Assembly: GCA_031375105.1 (NCBI GenBank)
Contig: JANMHJ010000046.1
Location: forward strand, 217,558 to 281,557
Reading direction: 5' to 3'
Length of the DNA stretch: 64,000 nucleotides
From: JANMDU01 sp031375105
Lineage (GTDB): Bacteria > Pseudomonadota > Gammaproteobacteria > Burkholderiales > Burkholderiaceae_C
The notes beneath the pieces were generated by a model. The model ran no database searches. It was not told where the DNA came from and saw nothing but the letters and a program-made list of their open reading frames with translations. Both the position numbers and the translations under genes were made by a program. This document shows, piece by piece, positions 51,021 to 59,543 of this stretch. Position 1 is the first letter of the stretch. Each line of letters begins with the position of its first letter.

Positions 51021-52925
51021 ATGTCCATCCCTCAAGGTTTCATTCAAGAACTCGTCGCCCGCGCAGATGTGGTGGACGTAGTCGGGCGGCATGTGCAGCT
51101 CAAAAAGGGTGGCGCGAACTTCATAGGGCTCTGTCCCTTCCATGGTGAGAAAACACCTTCGTTTTCTGTGAGTCCCACCAAACAGTTCTATTATTGTTTT
51201 GGCTGTGGCAAGAGCGGCGATGTGCTTCGATTCATGATGGAATTTCAAGGCATGAGTTACTTGGAGGCCATTAAAGATTTAGCGCAACAAATGGGCCTGC
51301 AAGTGCCGCAAGATCAGCGCAGTCAGCAAGAAATCGCGAGAGACAGGATGGTGCGCACGAGGCAGGCTAGCTTGACACAGGTTCTAGAAAAAGCTGCAGA
51401 GGGCTATCGCAAGCAGCTCAAGGCCACCGAGCGCGGCGTGAATTATTTAAAAGGGCGCGGCCTCTCGGGCGAGATTGCATTGAAATATGGCTTGGGCTAT
51501 GCGCCAGAGGGCTATCGTTTCTTGGCAGGCGTGTTCCCGGATTACGACGATCAGCTGCTGGTCGAAAGCGGCATGGTGATTGAGCGTTTGGAAAATGATG
51601 CTGATCCGCAAGCTGAGAAGAGAAAATACGACCGCTTCCGTGATCGCGTGATGTTCCCGATTCGCAACGTTAAGGGCGAGACGATTGGCTTTGGTGGGCG
51701 TGTGCTCGATAAAGGCGAGCCGAAATATTTGAATTCACCAGAGACACCAGTATTCAGCAAAGGCCGCGAGTTGTACGGTTTGTTTGAAGCGCGGGAATCG
51801 CTGGCCAAGGCGGGCTACGTGCTCGTGACCGAAGGCTATATGGATGTGGTGGCGCTGGCGCAGCTGGGCTTTCCCAACGCAGTGGCCACGCTGGGCACGG
51901 CTTGCACGCCAGATCATGTGCAAAAGCTGTTTCGCTTCACCGATAGCGTGGTGTTTAGCTTTGATGGCGACGGCGCAGGCCAGCGCGCGGCTCGCAAAGC
52001 GCTGGATATCGCGATTCCCTTTGCCAGCGACACGCGCACGGTGCGATTTCTCACGCTGCCCAAAGAGCATGATCCCGACAGCTACATTCGCGAGCATGGC
52101 ACGGAAGCTTTCTTGCGCTTTGTCAGCAGCGCCAAGCCCTTGTCTGTGGCGTTGATAGAGGCGGCGCGTGAAGGCCTAGATGTCGATACCGCGGAAGGCC
52201 GCGCACACATGGCCGCGAATGCCAAACCGATGTGGTCTGCATTGCCCGAAGGGGCACTCAAGAAACAACTGCTGCGCGAGCTGGCTGATTTGATCGGACT
52301 AGACGAACGCGAAGTGGCCGCGATGTGGAAACCCGCACCTGCACCTGCACCGTATCGCAAAACCGATGGATCCAGCGGCGCTGGGCGCTATCAAAAGGGA
52401 AGCACTCCGCGTAATGAATATAACGGAGAAAGCCGCTTTTCGTCTGAAAATTTCAGCAGGAAAGGCTTTGGCGGTCAAGCCAGCAGCCGCATCTCTGGTA
52501 GCGTAATTGGCCGCTTCGCCCCGCCCAGCCGAATGGATCGTTTGCTGCAAATCGCGCTGCTTGATGCCAAGGCTTGGGAGCAACTCTCCAGCAGCGATCA
52601 CCACATGCTCTGCGAGCTGCCTGCGCCGCATGGCAGCGCGTTTGCATGGCTCGATGCACAAAGCCAAGAGCATGGCCCGCAGAGTTGGGCAGCGCTGTCC
52701 ATCGGCCTGCAAGGCCATGCGCAGGAGGCCTTTCTACGTAAACAAATCGCCGCCGTACCCGAGACGATTGAAAACGATCCGCAAGAGCTGATCAGCATCA
52801 TGAAAGAGCTGCGGCGCAAGGCAGCGTCTGAGCGCAAAGACGAGCTTCTCAAACGCGCCGGAAGCGATCCAGCGGCGTATGAGGAATACAAAGCGCTGTT
52901 GGCTCAAGAGGCTGCTGAGAAGTAG
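51021..52925 (+). CDS. dnaG: DNA primase
   Basis: Synthesises RNA primers at the replication fork. A 634-residue DnaG. The CHC2 zinc finger is in GLCPFHGEKTPSFSVSPTKQ and FYYCFGCGKSGD; the catalytic core has RFRDRVMFPIRNVKGETIGF and GGRVLDKGEPKYLNSPET, and the TOPRIM acidic residues are in VTEGYMDVVALAQLGFPNAV and VVFSFDGDGAGQRA. A Gly/Ser/Arg-rich linker precedes a C-terminal DnaB-binding helical domain. ATG 51021 is chosen because it gives the canonical start MSIPQGFIQELVARADVVDV; the open frame before it is not homologous. rpoD, often next, is not present downstream. Confidence 0.97.
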   Translation: MSIPQGFIQELVARADVVDVVGRHVQLKKGGANFIGLCPFHGEKTPSFSVSPTKQFYYCFGCGKSGDVLRFMMEFQGMSYLEAIKDLAQQMGLQVPQDQRSQQEIARDRMVRTRQASLTQVLEKAAEGYRKQLKATERGVNYLKGRGLSGEIALKYGLGYAPEGYRFLAGVFPDYDDQLLVESGMVIERLENDADPQAEKRKYDRFRDRVMFPIRNVKGETIGFGGRVLDKGEPKYLNSPETPVFSKGRELYGLFEARESLAKAGYVLVTEGYMDVVALAQLGFPNAVATLGTACTPDHVQKLFRFTDSVVFSFDGDGAGQRAARKALDIAIPFASDTRTVRFLTLPKEHDPDSYIREHGTEAFLRFVSSAKPLSVALIEAAREGLDVDTAEGRAHMAANAKPMWSALPEGALKKQLLRELADLIGLDEREVAAMWKPAPAPAPYRKTDGSSGAGRYQKGSTPRNEYNGESRFSSENFSRKGFGGQASSRISGSVIGRFAPPSRMDRLLQIALLDAKAWEQLSSSDHHMLCELPAPHGSAFAWLDAQSQEHGPQSWAALSIGLQGHAQEAFLRKQIAAVPETIENDPQELISIMKELRRKAASERKDELLKRAGSDPAAYEEYKALLAQEAAEK

Positions 52926-52978
52926 CCTCTGTTTGGCGATTTATTAGTGCGAAGAGTGTGTAGGTCGGACGTGTCGTG

Positions 52979-53068
52979 GATCACATGATCTGCACGTTTT
53001 GCTCCGTGTCCCCCGCCCGCTACGCGGTCTCCTCCTTTACCTACGCAAAACGCACAGATCATGTGATC
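52979..53068. repeat. Long hairpin repeat H, copy 1
   Basis: A 24-base left arm (from 52979, starting GATCACATGATCTG) is complementary to a right arm ending at 53068 (CAGATCATGTGATC), with two mismatches. The 42-base loop contains GTGTCCCCCGCC and CTCCTCCTTTACCT. A second copy with almost the same arms is at 54611-54732. Outside these arms the 52926-53162 gap holds nothing else that I can identify. Confidence 0.85.
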
Positions 53069-53162
53069 TTTGATGCAGATTTGGCGAGCATGGAAAAATG
53101 CAATCCGAGCTGCATCAATCTGCTCCGGTTCTCAATGCCATCAGTTCAATTCCAATCTGAAG

Positions 53163-53567
53163 TCATGGCGCATCGCCGCGCTGCTGCACTAGCGTCATGG
53201 CAAATTTGCCTTGGCCTACGCTCCAATCTGAGTAGTCGTTCTCGTGCATGAAAATGAATATGTCATCCGGCCTGTGCCCCAGCGCCCTCAAGTTATCTGC
53301 GATATGCTGATACAGCGTGCGCTTCATGGCATCACTTCGGCCACGCCGTAAGGTGATCTCCACCACCACTACTTGGTCACTACGCTGCATGCCATTGAAA
53401 GTGCGGTTGTAGAAAAAATGCGCTGGATCATACACATGCAGCATGTTGAAAAGCTCATCTGGCGGCATACCAATGCCGCTCACGAGCGCCTTATGAATGG
53501 CCATGACTGTGGGCTCCCTGAGGGAAGCTGGTATATCTTGATGGAGGTAGGTGTGAACGAAGGGCAT
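53163..53567 (-). CDS. Tautomerase-family protein
   Basis: A 134-residue protein beginning MPFVHTYLHQDIPASLREPT. Pro2 would be the catalytic base of the 4-oxalocrotonate tautomerase superfamily. Other conserved parts are LVSGIGMPPDELFNMLHVYD and VVVEITLRRGRSDAMKRTLY with QHIADNL. It probably acts on an enol/keto acid. ATG 53567 is chosen so that Pro2 follows the initiator Met; the longer frame upstream is not homologous. It is divergent from a LysR gene that may control it. Confidence 0.88.
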   Translation of the reverse strand: MPFVHTYLHQDIPASLREPTVMAIHKALVSGIGMPPDELFNMLHVYDPAHFFYNRTFNGMQRSDQVVVVEITLRRGRSDAMKRTLYQHIADNLRALGHRPDDIFIFMHENDYSDWSVGQGKFAMTLVQQRGDAP

Positions 53568-53642
53568 GATATTTCTCTCAAAATAGAAAGCACGAATCTT
53601 TTCGCAAAGCACAATCATTGGCAAACGATTTATCAGCAGGTT

Positions 53643-53663
53643 TATGTGAAATATACTCACATA
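53643..53663. promoter_or_regulatory. Candidate LysR operator (tautomerase/LysR divergent gap)
   Basis: TATGTGA, 7 bases, TCACATA is a perfect inverted repeat just before the LysR start codon (53665), in the 97-bp divergent gap. LysR proteins bind dyads of this T-N11-A kind and often repress their own gene from such a place. Confidence 0.55.
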
Positions 53664-53664
53664 C

Positions 53665-54564
53665 ATGGCGCGCCGATTACCTCCTCTGAATGCTTTGATT
53701 GCCTTTGAAGCCGCTGCTCGGCATGGGCGCATGACGGAGGCTGCAAGTGAGCTTTGCGTCACCCCGGGTGCAGTGAGCCGGCAAGTGAAAAATTTGGAAG
53801 AGTCTCTGGGCTTTCCACTCTTTGAGGGCACGAAGAATCGGCCTTTGCTTACCGCTGCTGGACAATCTCTCGCGCCCAAGCTCAGCCTTGCTTTTGACCA
53901 TTTGCACAGCGCTGTGCAAACAGTAGTCGCGCAAAATTCAAACGTCCTGCACGTTGCTTGCTACAACACCTTGGCCGCTAAATGGCTGCTCCCACGCCTA
54001 CCTCAATTGGCCGCACACCACCCCAGCATGGATGTGCAGCTCAACGCGATGGCGCAAATCGACGCGAAGTTGCTTCAAACGCATGATGCGATCTTGATGG
54101 CTCTGCCTGCCGATGCGTTGGTTGATGCAAATGTGTGCAGCACCACACTGTTTGCCGAAGCGCTCGGCCCAGTCATGAGCGCAGAGCTTTACCAATGCAG
54201 CAGCATTCAAAAGCCACGCGATATTCTCAAGCTAGCCTTGCTGCACACTCGCACGCGCCCAGATGCATGGGGCACGTGGTTGCAAGCCCACGGCCTAGCC
54301 ATACCAGCTGCGAAGCAAAAAATCTCGACGCAGCCCTATCAACACTACTACTTCAGTTTAGAAGCAGCTCTGCGCGGGCAGGGCGCATGCGTCGCACCTT
54401 TGCATTTGGTGATGGACGATTTGGCTGCGGGCCGACTGGTCGCACCGCTGGGGTTTGTGCCGAGCGGCTTGCACTATGTTGTTTTGACTGAGTTTGTACA
54501 TAGACCGGTTGTGAAAGAATTTTGTGAATGGCTGCGAGTAGAAGCATTGCAGATCAGGCTGTAG
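53665..54564 (+). CDS. LysR-family transcriptional regulator, GcvA-like
   Basis: A 299-residue regulator opening MARRLPPLNALIAFEAAARH with the helix-turn-helix RMTEAASELCVTPGAVSRQV and the KNLEESLGFPLFEG link helix, followed by a substrate-binding domain. The LPPLNAL opening and AARHGRMTEAA are typical of the GcvA/AmpR branch. It probably governs the divergent tautomerase gene. The inducer is unknown. Confidence 0.9.
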   Translation: MARRLPPLNALIAFEAAARHGRMTEAASELCVTPGAVSRQVKNLEESLGFPLFEGTKNRPLLTAAGQSLAPKLSLAFDHLHSAVQTVVAQNSNVLHVACYNTLAAKWLLPRLPQLAAHHPSMDVQLNAMAQIDAKLLQTHDAILMALPADALVDANVCSTTLFAEALGPVMSAELYQCSSIQKPRDILKLALLHTRTRPDAWGTWLQAHGLAIPAAKQKISTQPYQHYYFSLEAALRGQGACVAPLHLVMDDLAAGRLVAPLGFVPSGLHYVVLTEFVHRPVVKEFCEWLRVEALQIRL

Positions 54565-54610
54565 GAGAGCCGCTGTATCTTTGATAAGTAGGTCGTTTCG
54601 TTGGCCGGGG

Positions 54611-54732
54611 GATCACATGATCTGCGCGTTTTGCTTCGTGTCCCCCGCCGGCGTTTGAGTTTTATTCTTCTCCGGCAGAGTAGTTTCGCCGTCTCCTCCT
54701 TTACCTACGCAAAACGCACAGATCATGTGATC
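54611..54732. repeat. Long hairpin repeat H, copy 2
   Basis: Left arm 54611-54634 (GATCACATGATCTGCG...) and right arm 54709-54732 (...CAGATCATGTGATC) pair over 24 bases with one mismatch. The loop is longer than in copy 1 but shares GTGTCCCCCGCC and GTCTCCTCCTTTACCTACG. Together with copy 1 it brackets the tautomerase/LysR pair. Confidence 0.85.
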
Positions 54733-54825
54733 TTTGAGGCAGGTTTGGTGATCAGAGAGAAATTCACTGCTTGCAAGCACTGCAGTTCTGTTTTATTTGA
54801 TCAGCTTCATTCGTAGCCATCGACA

Positions 54826-54899
54826 TGGTGCATCCACCGCAGTGAGGTAAAAGGGGGAGCCGTAGGCGGAGGACACGAACGAAGGTGGGTGCGCCGTGG
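54826..54899 (-). repeat. Possible third hairpin of type H with unrelated stem
   Basis: On the minus strand, GTGTCCTCCGCCTACGG and CTCCCCCTTTTACCT resemble the loop core of the two copies above. They are flanked by different, partly complementary arms (CACGGCGCACCCACC and GGTGGATGCACCATG). This lies in the 436-bp gap 54565-55000, which otherwise holds hairpin H copy 2 and the terminator of the SWIB gene. Confidence 0.45.
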
Positions 54900-54954
54900 C
54901 GATGGCAGGCACAGCAACGATCTACGCACTTTACTTATAACGAGCGAGAGCAAT

Positions 54955-54980
54955 AAAAAAACCGCCCGAAGGCGGTTTGT
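54955..54980 (-). terminator. Intrinsic terminator of the SWIB/H1-like gene
   Basis: On the minus strand AAACCGCC, loop TTCG, GGCGGTTT and then a T-run (TTTTTTT) form a textbook rho-independent terminator about 20 bp after the stop codon of the gene at 55001-55468. Confidence 0.9.
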
Positions 54981-55000
54981 AGCGAGAGGCAAGGCGTCAA

Positions 55001-55468
55001 TTACTTGACGTGCTTGCCGATCAGGCCGGCCATCTCGAACATCGAGACTTGGGCTTTGCCGAAAACTTCTTTCAGCTTGGCATCTGCATTGACCATGCGC
55101 TTGTTCAGCTTGTCTTGCAGATTGTTTTTCTTGATGTAGACCCACAGCTTGGAGACGATCTCGGTGCGGGGAATCGGTGTAGCACCAACGACAGCAGCCA
55201 AAGCTGGGCTGAGTGTCAGGGCTTTCATGAAAGCGGCGTTAGGTGTGCGCTTCTTTGCAGGAGCAGCTTTCTTAGCAGCTACTTTTTTAGCTGGAGCCGC
55301 TTTCTTGGCTGGAGCAGCCTTCTTCGCAGGCGCTGCTTTTTTGGCAGGCGCTTTTTTCGCTGGTGCAGCTTTTTTAGCTGGTGCAGCTTTCTTGGCCGGT
55401 GCGGCCTTTTTCGCGGGAGCTTTCTTCGCAGCGACTTTTTTCGCTGGAGCTTTCTTTGCAGTTGCCAT
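55001..55468 (-). CDS. Histone H1-like Lys/Ala-rich protein with a SWIB domain
   Basis: A 155-residue protein. Residues 1-75 are tandem AAPAKK/APAKK repeats, like histone H1 tails and AlgP. Residues 76-155 form a SWIB/MDM2-type domain (LSPALAAVVGATPIPRTEIV, then SKLWVYIKKNNLQDKLNKRM, then LKEVFGKAQVSMFEMAGLIG). This fusion is common in betaproteobacteria and chlamydiae and is thought to bind DNA and shape the nucleoid. The repeat DNA is prone to length changes. It has its own terminator. Confidence 0.9.
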   Translation of the reverse strand: MATAKKAPAKKVAAKKAPAKKAAPAKKAAPAKKAAPAKKAPAKKAAPAKKAAPAKKAAPAKKVAAKKAAPAKKRTPNAAFMKALTLSPALAAVVGATPIPRTEIVSKLWVYIKKNNLQDKLNKRMVNADAKLKEVFGKAQVSMFEMAGLIGKHVK

Positions 55469-55643
55469 GATTGATGATCCTTATAGAGTTAATTAACTTG
55501 TCCTCAAGTGATCGCCTCACAGCTTTCACACTCAGACAAAGCGGATGCTACTTTAAAAATAGCAATTTCTCCAGTGAAAAATGCATTTCGGCGTGAGGAA
55601 AAACACGCATTCGCCTCTGAGAGTGCTACAAAATGCGCAGCAC

Positions 55644-56579
55644 TCACTTTTTCGGAGCATCGTGCGAGGGTGTTTTCAGGCGCGCTGCGAAGAACATCAG
55701 CACCCCAAAAAGGATCACGCCGCAGGCCAGCCACTCGTTTTTCTGCACGATTTCGCCTCCCAGCGAGACTCCTAAAAACAGAGCAATCACCGGGTTCACA
55801 AACGCATAACTGGTGGCCAACGCGGGCGAGACATTCGCCAATAAAAACAAATACGCGCTGAAAGCTACGAGCGAGCCAAACACCACCAAATATCCCCAAG
55901 CCAGCAGCGCACGCGTATCCAACGGCAGGAAAACTTTTTCACCTAACGCGAGAGAAATGAGCAGCAACATCGCGCCACCACACAACATTTCGCTCGCAAA
56001 GCCCATGGGCCCAGGGGCGAGTGGCAGCTTCGTGGTTTGCAATACTGAGCCAATAGACCAAGTGAGCGTCGCACCAAAAATCGCCAGCAAACCAGTTGTT
56101 GACGCGCCAAAACTCTTGCCCTGCACCAGCAAAATCACGCCGCCAAAGCCAATCAGCATCCCCAAGATTTCTAATCCAGAAGGGCGCTTGCCAAAGGCCA
56201 AACCGATCAGTGCCACCATCATCGGCACCACAGCAATAAAAGTCGCAATCAGCCCCGAGCCGATCGTTTGCGAGGCTACAGCCACCCCGCCCATCCCGCC
56301 AGCGAGCATCAAACTGCCAACGACGAACGCGTTGCGCCAATACCACGGTGCGCTATCATTTTTATTGAAATACGGCGCTTTTTCTCCTCTGAACCGCAGG
56401 AAAAGCATCAGCAAAGCGCCCGCCACGAGAAAGCGCGTGCCCATTTGAAAGAAGGGCGGCAAGCTCACGAGTGCGAAACGAATCGCCAAATACGTCGAGC
56501 CCCAGACGAGATAAACGGCGGCTAGCGCAGCGGCGATCAGGCTGGAAGAGGGTTTGGCGAGAAGAGCTGCTGTAGTCAT
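55644..56579 (-). CDS. EamA-family (DMT) transporter, YedA-like
   Basis: A 311-residue drug/metabolite transporter with ten helices in two EamA halves. The start LIAAALAAVYLVWGSTYLAI and FALVSLPPFFQMGTRFLVAG are typical of RhaT/YedA-like exporters; the second half has FGATLTWSIGSVLQTTKLPL and LLANVSPALATSYAFVNPVI. It probably exports amino acids or similar metabolites. The divergent Lrp-type regulator may control it. The gap after its stop (55469-55643) holds hairpin-like AT-rich sequence, possibly a remnant of repeat A at 55548-55575. ATG 56579 is chosen as it leads straight into the first helix. Confidence 0.87.
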   Translation of the reverse strand: MTTAALLAKPSSSLIAAALAAVYLVWGSTYLAIRFALVSLPPFFQMGTRFLVAGALLMLFLRFRGEKAPYFNKNDSAPWYWRNAFVVGSLMLAGGMGGVAVASQTIGSGLIATFIAVVPMMVALIGLAFGKRPSGLEILGMLIGFGGVILLVQGKSFGASTTGLLAIFGATLTWSIGSVLQTTKLPLAPGPMGFASEMLCGGAMLLLISLALGEKVFLPLDTRALLAWGYLVVFGSLVAFSAYLFLLANVSPALATSYAFVNPVIALFLGVSLGGEIVQKNEWLACGVILFGVLMFFAARLKTPSHDAPKK

Positions 56580-56665
56580 CTCAGCATTTTGCTTTGCGCA
56601 TCGCATATCTTCCATGCACAATTGAAGATACAAACTGCTTCAAGCTTTGAAATTAAAGGTGATTT

Positions 56666-57226
56666 ATGAAAAGCACAGAGAATTTGGAAATCGATACCTA
56701 TGACACGCGCATCTTGGATGAATTGCAGCGCGATGCCCGCATCTCCATGAGCGAGCTGGGGCGGCGCGTGCATCTCTCGCAACCCGCAGTTGCTGAGCGC
56801 GTGAAAAAGCTAGAAATCTCCGGCGTGATTCGCGGTTATCACGCAGCGGTTGATCCTGCTCGGCTGGGCTACGGCATCCGCGCGATGGTGCGCGTCGGGC
56901 GTGCCGATTACGCGACTGTGGTCAAGCGCATCGAGCAATCCCCCGAGGTGATCAATGCGTTTAACGTGACAGGGGAAGACAGTTGGATTTTAGAAATCGC
57001 GGTGCAAGATGTGTCGCATTTAGACGAGGTGGTGACCAAATTTTGTCTGCTGACTGAGACCTCCACCAGTATCATTTTGAATGTGGCGCGTGAGCATATG
57101 GCGCTGCGGCCTGTGCAGCTGCTGCGCAGTACAGCGGGTAGAGTAGCGGGTGTTGCAGCTAAGAATTTGAAGCGAAAACAGGCTTCCCCCGTTATAAAAT
57201 CTACGAAGATTGCTATTAAAAAGTGA
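56666..57226 (+). CDS. Lrp/AsnC-family transcriptional regulator
   Basis: A 186-residue regulator with an N-terminal helix-turn-helix (DTRILDELQRDARISMSELG, then RRVHLSQPAVAERVKKLEIS) and the RAM effector domain (VRVGRADYATVVKRIEQSPE, then VINAFNVTGEDSWILEIAVQ). Such proteins sense amino acids. The last ~30 residues are basic and the final dozen (SPVIKSTKIAIKK) are encoded by a repeat A copy, so the C-terminus is an add-on. It overlaps or abuts the RraA gene. Confidence 0.9.
   Translation: MKSTENLEIDTYDTRILDELQRDARISMSELGRRVHLSQPAVAERVKKLEISGVIRGYHAAVDPARLGYGIRAMVRVGRADYATVVKRIEQSPEVINAFNVTGEDSWILEIAVQDVSHLDEVVTKFCLLTETSTSIILNVAREHMALRPVQLLRSTAGRVAGVAAKNLKRKQASPVIKSTKIAIKK
57185..57222 (+). 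repeat. Dispersed repeat A, copy 12 (3' end of the Lrp gene, sense, in frame)
   Basis: Reads CCCGTTATAAAATCTACGAA, then GATTGCTATTAAAAAG. It encodes PVIKSTKIAIKK, the C-terminus of the regulator, in the same frame as the other sense coding copies. Confidence 0.75.
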
Positions 57227-57240
57227 GTAAAGTAATTATC

Positions 57241-57744
57241 ATGACACTATCTACTTGTGATCTCTGTGATGAGCATGAGGCGGAGCTTGCCGGGAGCAAT
57301 ACCAAGCAGCTGCGCCTGCTACCTGATGTGTACAAAAACTATGGTGGCGTCATCAGCTTTCACGGCCAAGCCCACACGCTGCGCTGCCCCGAAGACAACT
57401 CGCGTGTGCGCGAAGCTGTGGCGCAGCCGGGCGAGGGCAGGGTACTCGTCGTCGATGGCGGCGGCGTGACTGGCCGTGCCTTGGTCGGCGGCAATCTAGC
57501 CGTGATAGCCGCGAAAAACGGCTGGGCTGGTATCTTGGTGCATGGGGCGGTGCGGGATATTGCCGAGCTGCGTGAGGCGTCTCTCGGTATCAAGGCCTTG
57601 GCGCTGTGCCCCCTGCGCACCGATAAGCGTGGCTTAGGTGATGCAGGCGTTCCCGTCATGATCTCTGGGCATCTCGTGCAGCCGGGGGACTGGGTGTATG
57701 CGGATGAGGATGGGGTGCTGATTAGCGCAGTGGCTTTGCATTAA
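57241..57744 (+). CDS. rraA: RraA-family protein (ribonuclease E regulator / HMG-CHA aldolase fold)
   Basis: A 167-residue protein close to RraA: STCDLCDEHEAELAGSNTKQ, YGGVISFHGQAHTLRCPEDN, RVLVVDGGGVTGRALVGGNL, GILVHGAVRDIAELREASLG and a final DWVYADEDGVLIS. E. coli RraA inhibits RNase E; many relatives are instead 4-hydroxy-4-methyl-2-oxoglutarate aldolases. GAVRD supplies the R-D active-site pair, which favours the aldolase option. ATG 57241 is preferred to GTG 57223, which overlaps the Lrp gene. Confidence 0.88.
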   Translation: MTLSTCDLCDEHEAELAGSNTKQLRLLPDVYKNYGGVISFHGQAHTLRCPEDNSRVREAVAQPGEGRVLVVDGGGVTGRALVGGNLAVIAAKNGWAGILVHGAVRDIAELREASLGIKALALCPLRTDKRGLGDAGVPVMISGHLVQPGDWVYADEDGVLISAVALH

Positions 57745-57776
57745 GCCAGATCCCACGGGATGATGAAGAAGCGTCT

Positions 57777-58169
57777 TTAGTCCGCTAGCAACACAACCAA
57801 CACATGCCTTCCCTCTCCAGCGAGGATGTTGTACGTGCGGCAAGCGGCCAGCGTGTCCATCGTCTCTAGGCCAATGCGTGCTTGCATCAGGGCTTTCTGA
57901 TGTATCGGTGGCGGAAAGCGCAGCTTGCTGCCGCTGCCGAAAACGACCAATTCAGGCTGGAAAGCGGCCAGTTGCTCAAAATGGGTGGCTGCGAGTTGCT
58001 CGAACGAAACGCCTGGCCAATCGAGCCGCTCACCTTGCGAACCGAGCACGATGGAATGCGTCAGTTTCTCCTGCTGAGGCTTGCCGTCGACGAAAACCTC
58101 CACACTCACCCAGCCGGGGCCGTAGCCAGTGATGACTTGTGTGTCTGCTTTGTCGGGTTGAAGTTTCAT
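57777..58169 (-). CDS. Mth938-like domain protein (DUF498, NDUFAF3-like)
   Basis: A 130-residue protein. Its core VITGYGPGWVSVEV, HSIVLGSQGERLDWP, LVVFGSGSKLRFPPP and LETMDTLAACRTYNILAGEG matches the Mth938-like family, relatives of a complex I assembly factor in mitochondria. The bacterial role is unknown. It is convergent with rraA and divergent from alaA. ATG 58169 is preferred over 58193, as the conserved part begins soon after. Confidence 0.85.
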   Translation of the reverse strand: MKLQPDKADTQVITGYGPGWVSVEVFVDGKPQQEKLTHSIVLGSQGERLDWPGVSFEQLAATHFEQLAAFQPELVVFGSGSKLRFPPPIHQKALMQARIGLETMDTLAACRTYNILAGEGRHVLVVLLAD

Positions 58170-58259
58170 GAATCTAGGTGCTGCGGTGCACAAAAAGTAG
58201 GCGGGATTGTGGTCAAATTATAGGTTTCCGCCATTCAGAATGCCCTAGGAGGGACTTGC

Positions 58260-59543
58260 ATGAAAACAATCAACAAATCAGCCAAGCTGGCCAATGTGCT
58301 TTACGACGTGCGCGGGCCGATTGTGGACGCGGCCAAGCGCATGGAGGACGAAGGCCAGAAGATCATCAAGCTCAATATTGGCAACCTCGCGCCCTTCGGC
58401 TTTGATGCGCCCGAGGAAATTCAGCAAGACATGATCCGCAACCTACCCAATTCAGCAGGCTACTCCGATAGCAAGGGCATTTTCGCGGCGCGCAAGGCCG
58501 TGATGCACTACACGCAGCAACAAGGCATTGCGGCCGTGACGCTGGATGATATTTATCTCGGTAACGGCGCCAGCGAGCTGATCGTGATGGCCGCAAATGC
58601 GTTGCTGGACAACGGCGACGAGCTGCTCGTGCCTTCGCCTGATTACCCGCTGTGGACGGCGGCCACATCGCTCTCAGGCGGTAGCCCGGTGCATTACCAG
58701 TGCGACGAAGACAATGGCTGGATGCCCAATCTGGCCGATATCCGCGCCAAAATCACGCCGCGCACCAAGGGCATCGTCGTCATCAACCCGAATAACCCAA
58801 CCGGCGCTTTATACAGCGACGAGCTCCTCAAAGGCATCATCGAGATCGCCCGCGAGCATGAGTTGGTGTTGCTGGCTGATGAGGTGTATGACAAGGTGCT
58901 GTACGAAGGCGCAAAGCACACGGCTCTCGCTTCTCTTTCAACAGACGTGCTCACGCTCACCTTCAATTCCCTCTCCAAAGCCTATCGCTCCTGCGGCTCC
59001 CGCGCCGGCTGGATGATCATCTCGGGCCCAAAGCACATCGCAGGTGATTTCATCGAAGGCCTGAACATGCTGGCCAATTTGAAGCTCGGCTCCAATGTGC
59101 CCGGCCAATACGCGATTCAAACCGCGCTTGGTGGCTACCAAAGCATTCACGATCTCACCAAAGAAGGCGGCAGGCTGCGCCGCCAGCGCGATCTGGCCTA
59201 TGAGCTGATCACAGCGATTCCTGGTGTGAGCTGCGTCAAGCCGGAGGCAGCCTTGTATATGTTTCCCAAGCTCGATCCGAAGATTTATCCGATTGAAGAC
59301 GATCGCCAATTCTTCCTTGAAGTGCTCAAAGAGACTCGCGTGATGCTCGTGCAAGGCACAGGCTTTAACTGGGGTGCATCCGATCATTTCCGTATCGTCT
59401 TCCTGCCGCATGAAGATGATCTGCGCGAAGCTGTTTCGCGCTTGGCGCGCTTCTTTGAGAGCTATCGCAAGAAGCATGGCACCGATGGCTTGGCTGCATC
59501 GTCTAAACCATCTACTATCAAATTAGTAGCTGCCCGCGCATAA
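58260..59543 (+). CDS. alaA: Glutamate-pyruvate aminotransferase AlaA
   Basis: A 427-residue class I PLP aminotransferase that makes alanine from pyruvate and glutamate. It has SAKLANVLYDVRGPIVDAAK, LNIGNLAPFGFDAP, GYSDSKGIFAARKAV, YLGNGASELIVMAANALLDN, INPNNPTGALYSDEL and the lysine site FNSLSKAYRSCGSRAGWM. The line of agreement with E. coli AlaA is almost unbroken. The last ~25 residues go beyond it and end STIKLVAARA, encoded in reverse by a repeat A copy. Followed after 38 bp by hom, the usual order in Burkholderiales. Confidence 0.93.
   Translation: MKTINKSAKLANVLYDVRGPIVDAAKRMEDEGQKIIKLNIGNLAPFGFDAPEEIQQDMIRNLPNSAGYSDSKGIFAARKAVMHYTQQQGIAAVTLDDIYLGNGASELIVMAANALLDNGDELLVPSPDYPLWTAATSLSGGSPVHYQCDEDNGWMPNLADIRAKITPRTKGIVVINPNNPTGALYSDELLKGIIEIAREHELVLLADEVYDKVLYEGAKHTALASLSTDVLTLTFNSLSKAYRSCGSRAGWMIISGPKHIAGDFIEGLNMLANLKLGSNVPGQYAIQTALGGYQSIHDLTKEGGRLRRQRDLAYELITAIPGVSCVKPEAALYMFPKLDPKIYPIEDDRQFFLEVLKETRVMLVQGTGFNWGASDHFRIVFLPHEDDLREAVSRLARFFESYRKKHGTDGLAASSKPSTIKLVAARA

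Noticed and set aside
55149..55496. Plus-strand frame rich in Ala/Phe/Gly opposite the SWIB gene
   Set aside because: It is the antisense reading of the APAKK codon repeats, not a gene.
55548..55575. Sixteenth copy of repeat A
   Set aside because: Only the terminal hairpin (GATGCTACTTTAAAAATAGCAA-like, in parts) is present and the body does not align; left as a possible remnant.
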